A stretch of 64,000 nt of DNA from positions 984,667-1,048,666 of the forward strand of contig KE546970.1 in the NCBI GenBank assembly GCA_000442125.1. The letters are read 5' to 3'. The stretch comes from Opeltia flavorubescens (Eukaryota; Ascomycota; Lecanoromycetes; Teloschistales; Teloschistaceae). Of this stretch, positions 22,986 to 34,528 are shown in pieces (the first letter of the stretch is position 1; each line of letters begins with the position of its first letter). The notes under the pieces were generated by a model. That model worked only from the letters and a program-made list of their open reading frames with translations, was not told the DNA's origin and made no database searches. The position numbers were made by a program, and so were the translations under genes.

Positions 22986-24084
22986 TCAAAGAGAAAAGGG
23001 ACTCACCCTATACCCCCCAACCTTCTCCCACTCAACCTTCTGCCTCGTAACCGGCAACTGCCTCCTCAACCCCTTAAACTCCCCCTCACTCAAAGCCGCA
23101 AACCCCCGATTCAACTCCTCCTGATACTTCTTCTCCACGCCCTCCACCGTCCTCAGAACCTCCGCCGCCAACATCGCCGACGAATTCGCCTTCCCGCCTA
23201 CTTGCATCTCCGGGATCTCCTTCTTGGTAGTCAAACGCACGTTCCCGTCCTCGTAGTAGTGTACATCGACGTTTATTGTGCCGGTCAGGGTGGAGGTAGA
23301 GGGGGAGAAGTGGTAGGTGGAGCGCCAGCGGCCGTTCCAGAAGTTGGAGGGGGAGTATTTGTTGGAGACGAGGAGGAGGGTTAGGGTGGAGGGGGAGGAG
23401 CAGACGGTAGAGACGGAGGTTGGAAAGTGTTCCGTTGCGTGGGTGGAGAGGGATTTGAGGAGGGAGGAGCTGGGAAGGGGGGGTAAGTGGTTTGGTGGTG
23501 AGGAGAAGGGGGAAAGGGAAGGGCACACATTAGGTCTGAGTCTTCGGACTCTGGTGTGTAGGGTTGGACGTTGGATGCTTTCTAATCTTGGCATTAGTGT
23601 AGATCTAGATCGATGCTGAGGGCAAGTGGAACGTTACTTGAGTTTGATGGTCAAAAGAGAAGGAGCGCTGGCTCTCTGTGTCGTAGTATTGTCGATCTCC
23701 AAGCGAATTGTATGAGCTGATGAGGACCTATCCGAATTTCAGCATCTTCTGCCATTGCCAGCAAGTCAGGTTGAAGACCAACATTTTTGTTACTTCCAGG
23801 GAGCTTGACGGTAGTCAATTGCTCCTCATTGTATTTCTGGAAAGCGGGCGTGATCGAATCGAGAAGCTTCGGTTCATTGACCGTCAACTTTTTGACGTCT
23901 TGGTTTCCTTAGCTGCGTCGTTACTGATTCCTTGAGATTCTTTCGGTACCTGCAATGACATCTGCTAACTATGATACCACTTAGCCTTGTCTCTTTCATG
24001 CGGTAAGCGTGGGCTTGAAGATACCTCGCCAGGAGGAGCACCCTCAACGAATGCGGAGACCGCCGCTGCACTGTCTGGAGGCAT
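22986..24084 (-). CDS. CAP1: F-actin capping protein, alpha subunit
   Basis: With the beta subunit it caps actin barbed ends at cortical patches. 273 aa from six exons: 24025-24084, 23950-23968, 23783-23898, 23638-23727, 23529-23581 and 22986-23469. The joins are confirmed by the family pattern: FVEGAPPGE then LADVIADVKKLT, then AFQKYNEEQLTTVKLPGSN, then VLISSYNSLGDRQYYDTES, then SFSFDHQTQKAS, then SDLISSLLKSLSTH. The last exon has SNKYSPSNFWNGRWRS, VDVHYYEDGNVRL, YQEELNRGFAALSEGEFKGL and RRQLPVTRQKVEWEKVGGYR, the C-terminal capping signature. Exon 2 is only 19 nt. The stretch at 23100-23500 is very C-rich on the coding strand. The gene converges on the DOA4-type gene. Confidence 0.93.
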
Positions 24085-24428
24085 GAGGGCTGGCTTACGG
24101 CTCTAGCTCTTTATCACCGCTTTTCCATCGGTGACAGCAATATTCAGACCTATGTTGGCCGGAGAGAGTTACTTGTTGTTTGTTATATTGTAAGTTTTAT
24201 ATGGTACATGCAACGGAGCGAGATGCGGGAAGGTCTGAGTTTATGAGATGCTCTTCTTAGGCGGCACCAATATCAAGCGCGATAGATGTGACATGTTAAA
24301 TCATCAATAACATCGATTTGGGTATACGGATCCCTAAGAATATCGGACATTCGGAAACTCCTTCCCATCAGCCATACCTAAGCAAAAGGGGTATCTATTA
24401 AACCAATCCGACCAATCCATGCTAACGC
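24085..24428. other. Intergenic: CAP1 upstream region
   Basis: 344 nt between the CAP1 start and the stop of the next minus-strand gene. It must hold the CAP1 promoter. No clear element was seen. Confidence 0.45.
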
Positions 24429-26583
24429 TCATTCAATACTCATGTTCATCAGACCATCGTTAGTATCGCTCATTCCTTGAAGTCCAATTTTCTTTGCCGA
24501 GATTGGAGGCTGCGCACTGTTTCCACTGCTTGCACTCCCACCACTGCTGATTCTTTCGCCGACGACCTGCGAGGCTGGAGTCTCCCGGCTGTATTTTGAT
24601 GGCAGCCCCCACCATCCACTATTTCCTTGAAGAGGTGACTGCGGCATAATCGGACTATTCTGTAGGCTCATTCCTGGTGATACAGCTCGACGTTTGAAGA
24701 AATTTGGATCCAAGTCGTCGTCCCGCATGCGCTTATTGCCTTTGCGTAGACTGTCTGAGGCCGCTTGTGGCAGCTGAGGAGTACTAGATCTAGACTCCCT
24801 GGAGTCTGACTGATGATCCGATTTATAGGTATTCTGTTGAGGAGTACCAGACAAGACTGAGGACTGTGGAGTATCCATCGCAATGTCGTCGCTGATGCCG
24901 GAAGAGCTTTCACGTGGGAATGTCGGGGGTGGCGTTCTAATCCTCTCGTCAAAGTGATGCCAGAATCCTAGACCGGCGGAATTTCGCATGGCATGCTGTG
25001 TGAAAGTACTTGACGAGGATCGCCTGCTTACTGATACAGATGCATCGCTATCCATTGTAATGTCCTCATGGATATCTTCTAATCCTTCCAGGGGTCCTGC
25101 CGTTATTGGTCGCATACTTGGGGATGAGGTGCTTGTAGTAGGCTGGGAAGGTGTGGGCTTGAAATCGCCGTAAGCGTCACTTTCCCGAGCTTGACGAATG
25201 ACCTCAGCTTCCCGCTTGACTTCTGTATCTACCGGTGCACTCTCTTCTTGAAGGAGTGCCCGGATCCTCGAGAAGTTTCTTGATTTTGGCTGAGCCCAAA
25301 TCAGTATATGTCATGTATGAGCAAAACACCCCCCAGCAATACACACATACCAGTAAATTCCCACGGCGAGTCACCGCTCGTCGAATGACGTTCCGTCGCT
25401 CGTCGCCCGGAGTTGCGGGCATTGGAACAGCAGCATCTTCACTGGGGCTAATACGTGATTTTCCTTCTTCACTCTGATCATCATCCGATATCGCTAATTC
25501 GCACGTGCCCAAACTTAGACTCTCACGTCGTGTTTCGATATCTCTCTTGGAAGGATCTCTGTGCATATCTCCTGCCATGCTACTTTCGATACTCCTAAGT
25601 AAAGGCGCCGGAGAAGCAGGACCAGAGATGGGCAATGTGCTATGGGCACTGGCGCTACTTGAGCTTTTTCGACTTCGCCGTTGCGTGGTTCGCGCCCGTT
25701 GGAAACTCATCAATTTTGTCGCAGCTGGCGAAAAGCCGCTAAAGCCGCTCCCTCCAGGGCTCGAGGGAATAGCGGGGCCGAAAAGATTCATCGAACCGTT
25801 CCCTGTTCTCCATATTTGAGGAGTCATATGAATCGTGTCTTCGTCTTCATCGTGACCCATCACCTCGTCATCTTCGGATGATGAAGAGCCTGACATGTAC
25901 TCCATCATACTAGCTGTTCCAAGCGAACTCGAAATCGCACCTTTGTCGCCATTGGACCATAACGAACTCGGCAACATTCCTGGTGAATCTGGAACAAGAG
26001 GAGGGTTATTGATACCGTAGATGCCTTTCCGAGGCGGAATCAGGATGCTGCCACGACTCCCCACAACGGGGGACGAGTCTGGAGAGGACTGCTCGGCGAG
26101 AGTGGAATGATGTAGATTTGTACAAGCTCTGGAGAAATCCATTCCTCTTGAACGACGTGGTAAGGCGGAGGCGGCGGATGGGTAAGAATTGGATGGGTCG
26201 AGTTTGGGAGAGAGCGGAACTCGCTTGATTAAGTTCGCTGTGCTGGTACTGCTTATGTCTCGCGGCGGCATCTGCAGACTTAAGCCTCTTGAAGGGTAAT
26301 TGGGCCTTCTTGGGGTGACCGGGACATTGGGTGTAAGGTGGATATCATCTTTAGATGTTTTGGACTCGTCGAAGGAAGGAGATGGGGAGAGCACGGCTTG
26401 GATCCCCTCGGTCGACCATGGTCGGGGTCTTCGTGGAGACTTGGAGATTTCTATAGCTGGACTCGTAGGGGACGATTGATCGTGATTGCTTGACTCATGA
26501 GCGAGTTGTGGTTCAGGTGCGGGTTCCATCTTCACATGGCCTAGCTCAGCGTGTAGCAGGTGGGACTCATTAGATTGAACCAT
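24429..26583 (-). CDS. Conserved-looking fungal protein, disordered, unknown function
   Basis: 697 aa from two exons (25351-26583 and 24429-25289; intron 25290-25350, 61 nt, phase 0). The start is the first ATG, at 26583. Most of the protein is Ser/Pro-rich and disordered with many SP/TP sites, typical of kinase-regulated scaffolds or transcription cofactors. The splice creates the compact basic-then-acidic segment RRGNLLPKSRNFSRIRALLQ followed by EESAPVDTEVKREAEVIRQA. This looks like the only folded, conserved core (~405-450). The C-terminal part contains NKRMRDDDLDPNFFKRRAVS, a possible nuclear localisation signal, and GWWGLPSKYSRE. I do not recognise the family with certainty and assign no function. 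It is divergent from the decarboxylase gene. Confidence 0.75.
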
Positions 26584-26919
26584 GGATTTGCGCACGGTAT
26601 CTTTGGTCCGCGTAATATTGTCAAATACTTAGGCAATCCACTCGCAAACATCGTTAGGAAGCTGTCAATGGCAGAAAGATACTGTAGTGCTGAATAGTAG
26701 AGAAGCGAGAGGAGTTATGTATGTATTCCGTAGCTCCAGCCTTCTACGGCTGTACGAGTAGGCGCCTTACGCCCAATTCGCCGCCGCTGCACCGCCCAAG
26801 CGAGCCGTGTATGCACAATGTCAGCATTGAGGACGTTAACTATTTGGAATGTCGGAGGATTGAGGACTGTGAATGAGGTATGCTACGTTTCATCTGATGG
26901 CCCTGTGGAAACCTGATCA
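26584..26919. promoter_or_regulatory. Divergent intergenic region (24429 gene / decarboxylase)
   Basis: 336 nt between two diverging starts. A GC-rich block (26762-26810, with GCCGCCGCTGC) lies mid-way. No recognised binding site. Confidence 0.45.
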
Positions 26920-28561
26920 ATGAAATGGAGCTTATCCATATCGAATGACAAGCCCTTAATTATGCAGCATTCTGCGGATTATACATGTTTGAGTCAGACC
27001 CAGGAACATGTATTGAAATCACTGTCCGAAGAGGCCTGTAGTCTGACCATTCTTCCCTCTTCTTCACATATTCAGAAAGCTATCGACAGTCTCGTCTCAT
27101 GTCTTCCCTGTGAAGGCTTTGGTATTCAAAAAACCACAACCCATATCTTGGAAAATGTAGCTCCTGCTCTCAATCGCCAGGCGCTCTCTCCAAACTACTA
27201 TGGTTTCGTGACGGGTGGTATCACGCCCGCTGCTCGAGTTGCCGAGGAGGTAGTATCGTTGTATGACCAAAATGTTCAAGTGCACCTGCCTGAAACGACC
27301 ATCGCTACCACTCTTGAAGACCGCTCACTGAAGCTGCTCCTAGAGCTACTGGAGTTTGACGTCAAAATATGGCCAGGTCGCACTTTCACCACTGGTGCGA
27401 CTGCAAGTAACATCATCGGTCTGTGTTGTGGACGTGAATATGTCATCAACGAGGCCATCCGAAGACGCAAACAGCAGACAAAAAGCCAGTACATCGAGAC
27501 TGTAGGAGATGTTGGGCTTCTTGCAGCCTGCAGAGCTGCGGATATCACTGACGTCCAGATACTTACAACGATGCCTCACTCGTCTTTACAAAAAGCGTCC
27601 AGTGTCATCGGTTTGGGCCGCTCCTGTTTCTATCGAGTAAGTCGCTCGGACGAAGAGCTGAGGTTTGACTTGGCACTGCTCGAAGAAAGATTGAAAAGAA
27701 GTCATACAGTTTCGATAGTCGTAATCTCCTGTGCTGAAGTCAATACTGGAAGGTTTGCCACTTATGGCAAAGGCGAAGTAGAGTCTTTGAGGTCTCTGTG
27801 TGACACGTACGGGGCTTGGATCCACGTTGATGCCGGTAGGTCGATTCGTGCTGGAAAGTCTTGCTGTTGAACGTGAGCTCTGACTAGCGTTAGCCTTTGG
27901 TATATTTGCCCGAGTACTCGAGAAATCGGATGAATTTAAATACGTACGTGGCGGAGGTGAAGGTCTAGAGCTTGCAGACTCGATCACCGGAGATGCCCAT
28001 AAGCTTCTGAATGTACCCTACGACTGTGGCTTCTTCTTCAGTCGACACGCAAATGTCGCAAAGGAGGTATTTCAGAATCCGAACGCTGCCTACTTGAATT
28101 CTGGAGGTCCGACAGCAGAAAGTATTCAGTCTCCGTTAAATATCGGGCTCGAAAATTCTAGACGCTTTCGCGCTCTGCCTGTATATGCTACCTTGGTCTC
28201 GTACGGTCGAGATGGGTATCGAGATATGCTCCAGCGACAGATTAGGTTTGCTCGGCGCATTGCCAGGTACTTTTCTCAACACGAGGATTTTGATCTCTTG
28301 CCCCAAAGCCAATACGATAAGGTTGACGAAAAAATATACATCATTATTCTGTTCCGTGCAAAAGACGCTCATTTGAATGCCACGCTCGTTCAACGGGTCA
28401 ATGCGTCTTCTCAGATGTACGTATCAGGTACGTCTTGGGATGGGAAACCAGCATGCCGAATTGCTGTGGCGAATTGGCAAGTCGATATCGAGCGGGATTT
28501 TGCCATCGTACGGTCAGTAGTCGAAGGGATAATCGAGAGACTGCGGCAAGGAGACTCTTGA
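26920..28561 (+). CDS. PLP-dependent group II amino-acid decarboxylase
   Basis: 527 aa from two exons (26920-27835 and 27894-28561; 58-nt intron). A fold-type I PLP enzyme of the aromatic-amino-acid / tyrosine / glutamate decarboxylase superfamily. Visible motifs: LNRQALSPNYYGFVTGGITP near the N-terminus, RTFTTGATASNIIGL (phosphate and cofactor site), HVDAAFGIFARV made by the splice (the Asp that binds the pyridine nitrogen), and TGDAHKLLNVPYDCG with the PLP-binding Lys at ~341. The C-terminal domain has NSGGPTAESIQSPLN and ends with helical SVVEGIIERLRQGD. The substrate cannot be decided from sequence; many fungal relatives are annotated only as tyrosine or 2,4-diaminobutyrate decarboxylase-like. 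A second in-frame ATG at 26962 is an alternative start. Confidence 0.88.
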
Positions 28562-28656
28562 ATCTTTCACTCTGATTACTACCAGCTGAATCCATGGGAG
28601 CATATTCACCAAGGCGGACCGCCTATTATGCTTCAATTGAAATATAGTCAGTAAAA

Positions 28657-30734
28657 TCATCGTCGCCTGCCTGTACCGCCTACATCGTGACTGCGGTCTG
28701 CAAGGCTTAGCACCTCCCCAATTCCTGCTTCTTCCTGTTCGTCTTCAAGCGCAGTAACTTCTTCCCTACAGTCCCACCACATTGTCTCTGCTCGATCGAA
28801 CGCAATCTTCCTCATCTCCTTGATAGACTGATTGGACGATTGGTCTGCTTTCGCCATGTTGTCAAGGACAATATCCTGCCACGCAGTCGAAGTCCGGGCG
28901 AAGAAGTCCCGAAGCGTCTCAAATGGTCGAGGGTGTGGTCTGGAATCTGACACGAATGCATCCGAACTCTCTAGCATCTCTATGTCGACAACCTCTGGTG
29001 GCTGTGATGGTGATGTACCCATGGCTACTGGCTGAGTTGGGCGCTCGGAAGACAGTAGGGGGACTCCCGTTGGGGCTTCCCCATCCGTCTCTTCATCTTC
29101 AGACTCATCTTCATCGCCGCTCGCAGAAGCACCGCTATCATCTTCACTTCCATGCCAATCCTCAAGCTCTCGTTTATAGACTTCTTGTACGCCATCTAAT
29201 TTTCCCAAATCAATGGCCCACATCTCATCAAAAGTGTACTCTCGATCACGATGCTCGTAAGTTCCCCCAAAGATATACAACGTATCATCTTGCACCGCCA
29301 GCTGCGCATTGAATCGTGGATGGGGCATGGTGAAAAGGGCTGGTTTTGAAGTCTTTTTAGGCATATCGTCAGACGATTCATTGTCCTGAGTTATTGCTGT
29401 CGTAGTGAATTCAACTGAGCCCTTTGCTTCCAAGGCAGCTAGATTCCGCAACAATTCTTCTTCATCCAGCTTTCCTCTTCCCTTCTTAGAGTTCCGATCT
29501 TCTACTTGCCTTTTTGTAGCTGTGCGAGGACGCCTTAATGTCAACTGGAAGAATCGGTTACGCTCGATGTTCCAAGCAAGAAGGGTATCAAAGAATTCAC
29601 TATCGATACCTTCCTCACTCTCTTCAACGTCGTGGACGCCGCCAAAAGCAATACCTCGACCTTTGTGGTAGGTTTGGGTAGCTCCAGCGCGAGTAGGATT
29701 GGGAGAATTGACTGGCTTCTTACGTCGTTCCCAACGAACCCCTGGAGCCGTGCCAGATGGAGCACCTTGTACAGGTAGAGTAATTCGCAAGAACCAGGTA
29801 TCCTGGTGAATAAGAGGCTTCAGAACAGAGCGTAGGCTTTGGACCCCGCCTTTCGTCTGTTTACCAGCGCTGGCTGTAGCCTTTACCCTGGAGTAACCAC
29901 CGTAGAGAGCTGCACCGGCTTCATGAGGATGGATTGAGAAGGATGATCTGGAATCAGGTTTCTGGGTAGCTGGGGGCAAAACCGGGCTGAACCACGTAAA
30001 GTTGTGGATATCATAAATCCAAAGATCTTGGAGATACTTCGTCTGCTGCGAAGTATCTTGGAAGCCACCAAACAAAACGATGTAATGCCTGAAGTAAGTC
30101 ATCCTATGCCCACTTCGAGCAGGTGGTCCTTTCTTGCTTTCAATCCTCGTCCACTCTCTGGTTGAAGGGTTTAATTTCCAGAAGTCATTGTAGTGGTAGA
30201 AAGTGCCTTGCTTCGGCGACGAGAATTCGCCACCAAAGAGGTAGACGTCGCCGGCAATGGAGCGAGTCCATGCATGCCCGGAGCGAGGAAGTGGGCTGTT
30301 GGGACTGGTGACTCGACGCCATTCATCCTTATCGATCAGATAGACAAATAAGTCATTGAAGAAGGTTGCCAAAGCACCATTGAAGTACTCACCACCGAAC
30401 AGCAACAGTTCTTTGCTATTGGATGGAGAGCCAAGCAGGGTGGCCGAAGACCGAGGGGAAGGAGGCTCACATGGCGACTCTGTCACTTCAAGGAATTGTG
30501 CTTGCTAGCAATCATTCGAGTCATTGACTTTCCTTACGATTATGTATCTCAAGCGGCACCTACTTTTCGCTCATATTCTGCGCGCACAGTGTCGAGGTCA
30601 ATATCTTCCGGGTCACTATCTGCAGCTTCCTTGGATTTTCCCTTCTTCTCCTTCTGAGCAGCCTTTTTCTCCTGCTTTGCTGCTGTCCGTGCCTTTTGCT
30701 CGACAGTCTTCGATTTTTTGTCCTTTTTACCCAT
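28657..30734 (-). CDS. KEL3: Kelch-repeat protein of the Kel3/KLHDC4 family
   Basis: 672 aa from two exons (30564-30734 and 28657-30504; 59-nt intron). Exon 1 encodes a lysine-rich start, MGKKDKKSKTVEQKARTAAK, followed by an acidic stretch and AEYERK, characteristic of this family. The splice leads into QAQFLEVTESPCEPPSPRSS. Kelch blades follow: LLLFGGEYFNG, VYLFGGEF, IVLFGGFQD, AALYGGYS, IAFGGVHD and LYIFGGTYEH, so about six blades form a propeller. The C-terminal third is acidic (SEDDSGASASGDEDESEDEE) and then helical, with ETMWWDCREEVTALEDEQEE. Such proteins are protein-interaction platforms; the yeast homologue is cytoplasmic with poorly known function. Its stop lies only 95 nt from the convergent decarboxylase stop. 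Confidence 0.88.
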
Positions 30735-32380
30735 CCTGATTTCTTAAAAAAGTTTCTTCTCTGCTTAAACCGGTCGACCGGTATTTCACCCTGTGCACTG
30801 TGCTCAGACTTCAATTGCCATGATCATACCACGACATGATCCATGATTACGTGATCGTCAATCACGACCTTGAAGATTGAACAACATTATTGCCTACCGG
30901 ACCACACATGATGACAATAGCGTGGATAGGCGATCAAGCTGTACTAACCCCTTTCTAGTTTAAGCTAAGAACTTAGATGATAGGTTCCAAATTGATTCAT
31001 GTCTATGAGACCGGGTCGGATCTTTCTTGCTTCAGGATCGGGCCGCGAGGGCCCAAAAGTAAGCCAGCATTTCTTATTTGCAATTGGTCCTACTTGCTGG
31101 TTGCATTACAAGATACTAAATTAATCACAACAAATCGAGTCTATGCTCTGCGCACAGTGACAAGCAGTGTTTCAGAGCATGTATTCAATCGATACGCCAC
31201 CAAATATATCTCCCCTTGTGCGGAAATCGCGAGTAAGGCTCGGAGGGCTGGTACCGCTATGACCTACTGGACGGTGCCTCTTGCTAACTGTGATATCGAT
31301 TATTGGATATATCGTAGAGGATAAATCTAACTCAGCTAATCCAATCACATCCTACCTTTAGCGAGACCTTGTTGGTGCATGATACCTGCACCTGGGACGG
31401 TCTACGTCTCATTCTTACATGGCATTCGTAATGGTGTGGCACCTAAATACGCCTCAATAGCATTTTACGTAGGTGGTGTCACAGTGTGGCTTTCCCTTAC
31501 CAGCGAGTATACGGTACTTCTAGCTTGGGTTTGATTGGTGATTGTAGCATTCACGCTAATGTTGGGTAAAGACGGATTCGTATTTCCGGTCCCGATTTCT
31601 CGTGTTTCCAAATCAATTGCCTCAGGCCGTAAGGGGAAATCAAGTCACCGCTGGCTCTCTTATACTCGTTCCAAGCAAATTACGAAATCCTCAAGATTCC
31701 AGTCGGCCTCACTCCTGATTTCATGATACCGTTATGACGGTGACAGAAGCAGCCGAAGTCATGCAAAACTTGAAGTATTGACTATATTAATTAGGGGGCT
31801 TCTTTGGCTGCTGTTCCTTATGTTCTGCTATTTCGAAATCTATTAGCGTAGCTAAGGTTAGAGCTGCGCAGCATGAGAAGAGGGAGGTCTGTGCATGCGC
31901 GGGATTGGTCAATAATGTGAGCCATTTCGTTAGGTGAAAGCCTTGCCAAGCACTCGATGCTTCTTTGCAGGACAGATCTTGCGTACTGAAACCGGCACTT
32001 CCTGCAGCAGAGGGTGTGACACGGAGCATACCATGGCCTAAGGTCTCTCTCCGGAAGATCTGAGACACGGCACGGGATCATCAGTGCGCAAAAACCATCC
32101 GTATAGCTCACTTTGTAACCGTCCCAATCAGCTTCGTATTTTCCAACCATCCAGCACCACCATCTTCGCCAGACCTCGAACATCCATCCACCATCTTCAA
32201 TGCTACTACCATGACTAGGCAAAGGTACCTGGCTGCACGCGGGATGGCTTTCAAAATAGAGACTCGGCTCTCTTGCACGGAACGGAAGCCACCTTGACAC
32301 TGGCTTTTTCAGCACATGTATGTCTCTCATGCTTTTTCATTCCTTCTCGGTGCCATCTCTTGATCACTTTGTCGCGCCCA
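30735..32380. other. Gene-poor intergenic stretch
   Basis: About 1.65 kb between the Kelch gene start and the protease-like gene start, which point away from each other. Open frames at 30977-31324 (plus) and 31818-32330 (minus) have no recognisable domain, signal peptide or family-like peptides. A short upstream exon of the protease-like gene may lie near 32309 (see that gene). No repeats of note. Confidence 0.45.
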
Positions 32381-34528
32381 ATGTTTGATAAAATGGTTGA
32401 TCAGCTTCTTGAACGGCAGGCAGCTCCTCCAGCCTTGTCCAAGGCATATGCATTTGAACCCGATCAGAATTGGGACGGGAATGATGGTTCTTGGTCTACC
32501 TTCATCATTCAAGTTGGCACCCCACCCCAGTACTTTCGAGTGCTCCCCTCGATTAATGGTCGAGAGACGTGGATACCATCGCCCATAGATTGCCAGCAAG
32601 GGAAGAGCTGGTGCGGCAATGCCAGAGGTGTCGAGCCCTTCAGGAATCCGTCCACCGCCGTCACCTTGTCGACACTCGATGCCGGATTCACATGCTCTGC
32701 GAATAAGTCGCCGATGTGCGACAATTGCGTTTCGATCGAGGGGCATTGTACGACGGGTCCTTGCGCTGGCCAATATTGCTGTGGTGGCAACCCCGGGGCG
32801 TGCAACTCAGCCGGATGTAATGGAGTCAGTGGGATATGTACGGCCGCATACATCGGATGCAACTGTTTGGGAGACGATTATGATGCCATTACCAACGATA
32901 TGAAAAGTCCAGGCGCCGCCAACCCTGCAACCGCCTCTGGATTTCAATTCAATCAATCTTCAACATGGGTTATGATCGGGAACATGTCATTGGAAGGCAG
33001 TAGCGGAATCTCGAGTGATGGCAGTGGCTTGTTTGGCACGGATGTCGTCGCTGCTGGACCGAATGCCGATGCCAGGTTGACGTCCGGAAAAGCATCGACT
33101 GTAGCTGGCACTGCAGCTCAACCTTACTATCTTGGCCTGCTCGGGCTTCGACCTTCGACCGACTCTAGATTCGACGATGCTTCACCTAGTTTCCTGACCC
33201 TTCTGAAGAATCAGAACTTAGTACCCAGCCTCTCCTTTGGATACGCCGCTGGAGCATCTTACCGTAAGTTTAATGGCGTTTGTCCGCGAGATGATTTATC
33301 CACGAGATGGTTTACTGATGAGAAAATAGGCTTTCAGGGTATCCTCGGCAGCTTGATCCTCGGTGGCTACGATAAATCGAAATCCGGACCTAACATAACC
33401 TTTGACATCAGTAATGATGATTCTTACGCTTTGCGTGCTCATATCCAGTCCGTGACTGCCTCGAATACTCTGATCGGTGACTCGACGCTGCTATCAAAGA
33501 ACATCACAGCTATAGTCGATTCTGATCTGCCATATCTCTATCTCCCAAACTCAGCATGCAAGAAGTTCGAGACGGCTTTCGGGCTTTCGTGGGACAACTC
33601 GCGACAACTTTACCTTGTCAATGACACAGTCCATAGTAAACTGCGAACCGAAAACCCAACCATCATGTTCAGTCTGGGTCAATCGGCAGCTGAAACCGTA
33701 AACATTACAGTTCCGTACTTAGCGTTTGACTTACAAGTCACGCAGCCGATTGCGGAAAATGGGACAAACTATTTTCCGCTGAGATGCTCGACAAATGCGA
33801 CGCAGTATGTACTCGGGCGCGCTTTTCTCCAAGAGACATATCTCTTTGTCGACTATGAAGCATCCAGCTTCTCTCTATCACAGGCCCAGTTTAACAATAA
33901 CTCTGATATTGTAACAATAAGTCATTCGACCGACAACTCGGCATCAGCTGCGGCTTCTCCTAATTCAACGCACAGTGGCCTCAGCGGCGGAGCTATCGCA
34001 GGTATTGCAATTGGAGCGTCTGTCGCAGTTGTACTACTACTCTCAGTCCTTTTCTTCCTCTTCCGTAGATCTCGTCGACAACGCCAGGGGGGCATCAAAG
34101 ACCGTGCCATCATCTCCGCTCCTATTCCTGTGCAAAAGGATACAGACTCCTGGCCTAATAGTCCTACGAGCAGCGGGAATACTGTTCCCCCAATGACAGG
34201 AAGTCCTGGTTCAGAGCCTTTCCAGAGGCTTGAAGAGCGTCTCGAACGATTAGAAATGGCGAATAAGGGCCGCTTGCCGGAGTATACGCATACTTGGGTC
34301 AATGAGTATGGGGTTCACAATGAAGTCCCCGGGGAAAGCGCTCCCAACCGAGAGGCAATCAATAAAGCTCAGCAGGCATATCAGAGGCCAAAACAAGAAC
34401 TTGCAGGGAGTCCAGCTGCGAGAGAGCTCCTAGATGCACGAAGGAGCACGCAGCCTCAGCCGAGGTCTGCCAAGCATGTCTTCGAACTTGCGGCAGACAG
34501 CCAAAGGCGTACTAAAGGATATCGATGA
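32381..34528 (+). CDS. Membrane-anchored aspartic-protease-like protein
   Basis: Pepsin-like fold predicted from WSTFIIQVGTPPQYFRVLPS, LGLLGLRPSTDSRFDD, FQGILGSLILGGYDKSK and AIVDSDLPYLYLPNSACKKF. One 66-nt intron (33264-33329) gives ~693 aa from the ATG at 32381. A cysteine-rich loop at ~100-170 (CDNCVSIEGHCTTGPCAGQY and following) looks extracellular and disulphide-bonded. Near the C-terminus a Ser-rich stalk leads to the membrane segment AIAGIAIGASVAVVLLLSVL, then basic RRSRRQRQ and a ~150-residue cytoplasmic tail. The first catalytic D-T-G-S is replaced by PSINGRETW, and the second is DSDL, so it probably lacks protease activity. No signal peptide follows the ATG at 32381. A small upstream exon beginning MYVSHAFSFLL (32309) joined by a GTGCCA donor is possible but unproven. 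Confidence 0.78.
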   Translation: MFDKMVDQLLERQAAPPALSKAYAFEPDQNWDGNDGSWSTFIIQVGTPPQYFRVLPSINGRETWIPSPIDCQQGKSWCGNARGVEPFRNPSTAVTLSTLDAGFTCSANKSPMCDNCVSIEGHCTTGPCAGQYCCGGNPGACNSAGCNGVSGICTAAYIGCNCLGDDYDAITNDMKSPGAANPATASGFQFNQSSTWVMIGNMSLEGSSGISSDGSGLFGTDVVAAGPNADARLTSGKASTVAGTAAQPYYLGLLGLRPSTDSRFDDASPSFLTLLKNQNLVPSLSFGYAAGASYRKFNGVCPRDDLSTRWFTDEKIGFQGILGSLILGGYDKSKSGPNITFDISNDDSYALRAHIQSVTASNTLIGDSTLLSKNITAIVDSDLPYLYLPNSACKKFETAFGLSWDNSRQLYLVNDTVHSKLRTENPTIMFSLGQSAAETVNITVPYLAFDLQVTQPIAENGTNYFPLRCSTNATQYVLGRAFLQETYLFVDYEASSFSLSQAQFNNNSDIVTISHSTDNSASAAASPNSTHSGLSGGAIAGIAIGASVAVVLLLSVLFFLFRRSRRQRQGGIKDRAIISAPIPVQKDTDSWPNSPTSSGNTVPPMTGSPGSEPFQRLEERLERLEMANKGRLPEYTHTWVNEYGVHNEVPGESAPNREAINKAQQAYQRPKQELAGSPAARELLDARRSTQPQPRSAKHVFELAADSQRRTKGYR

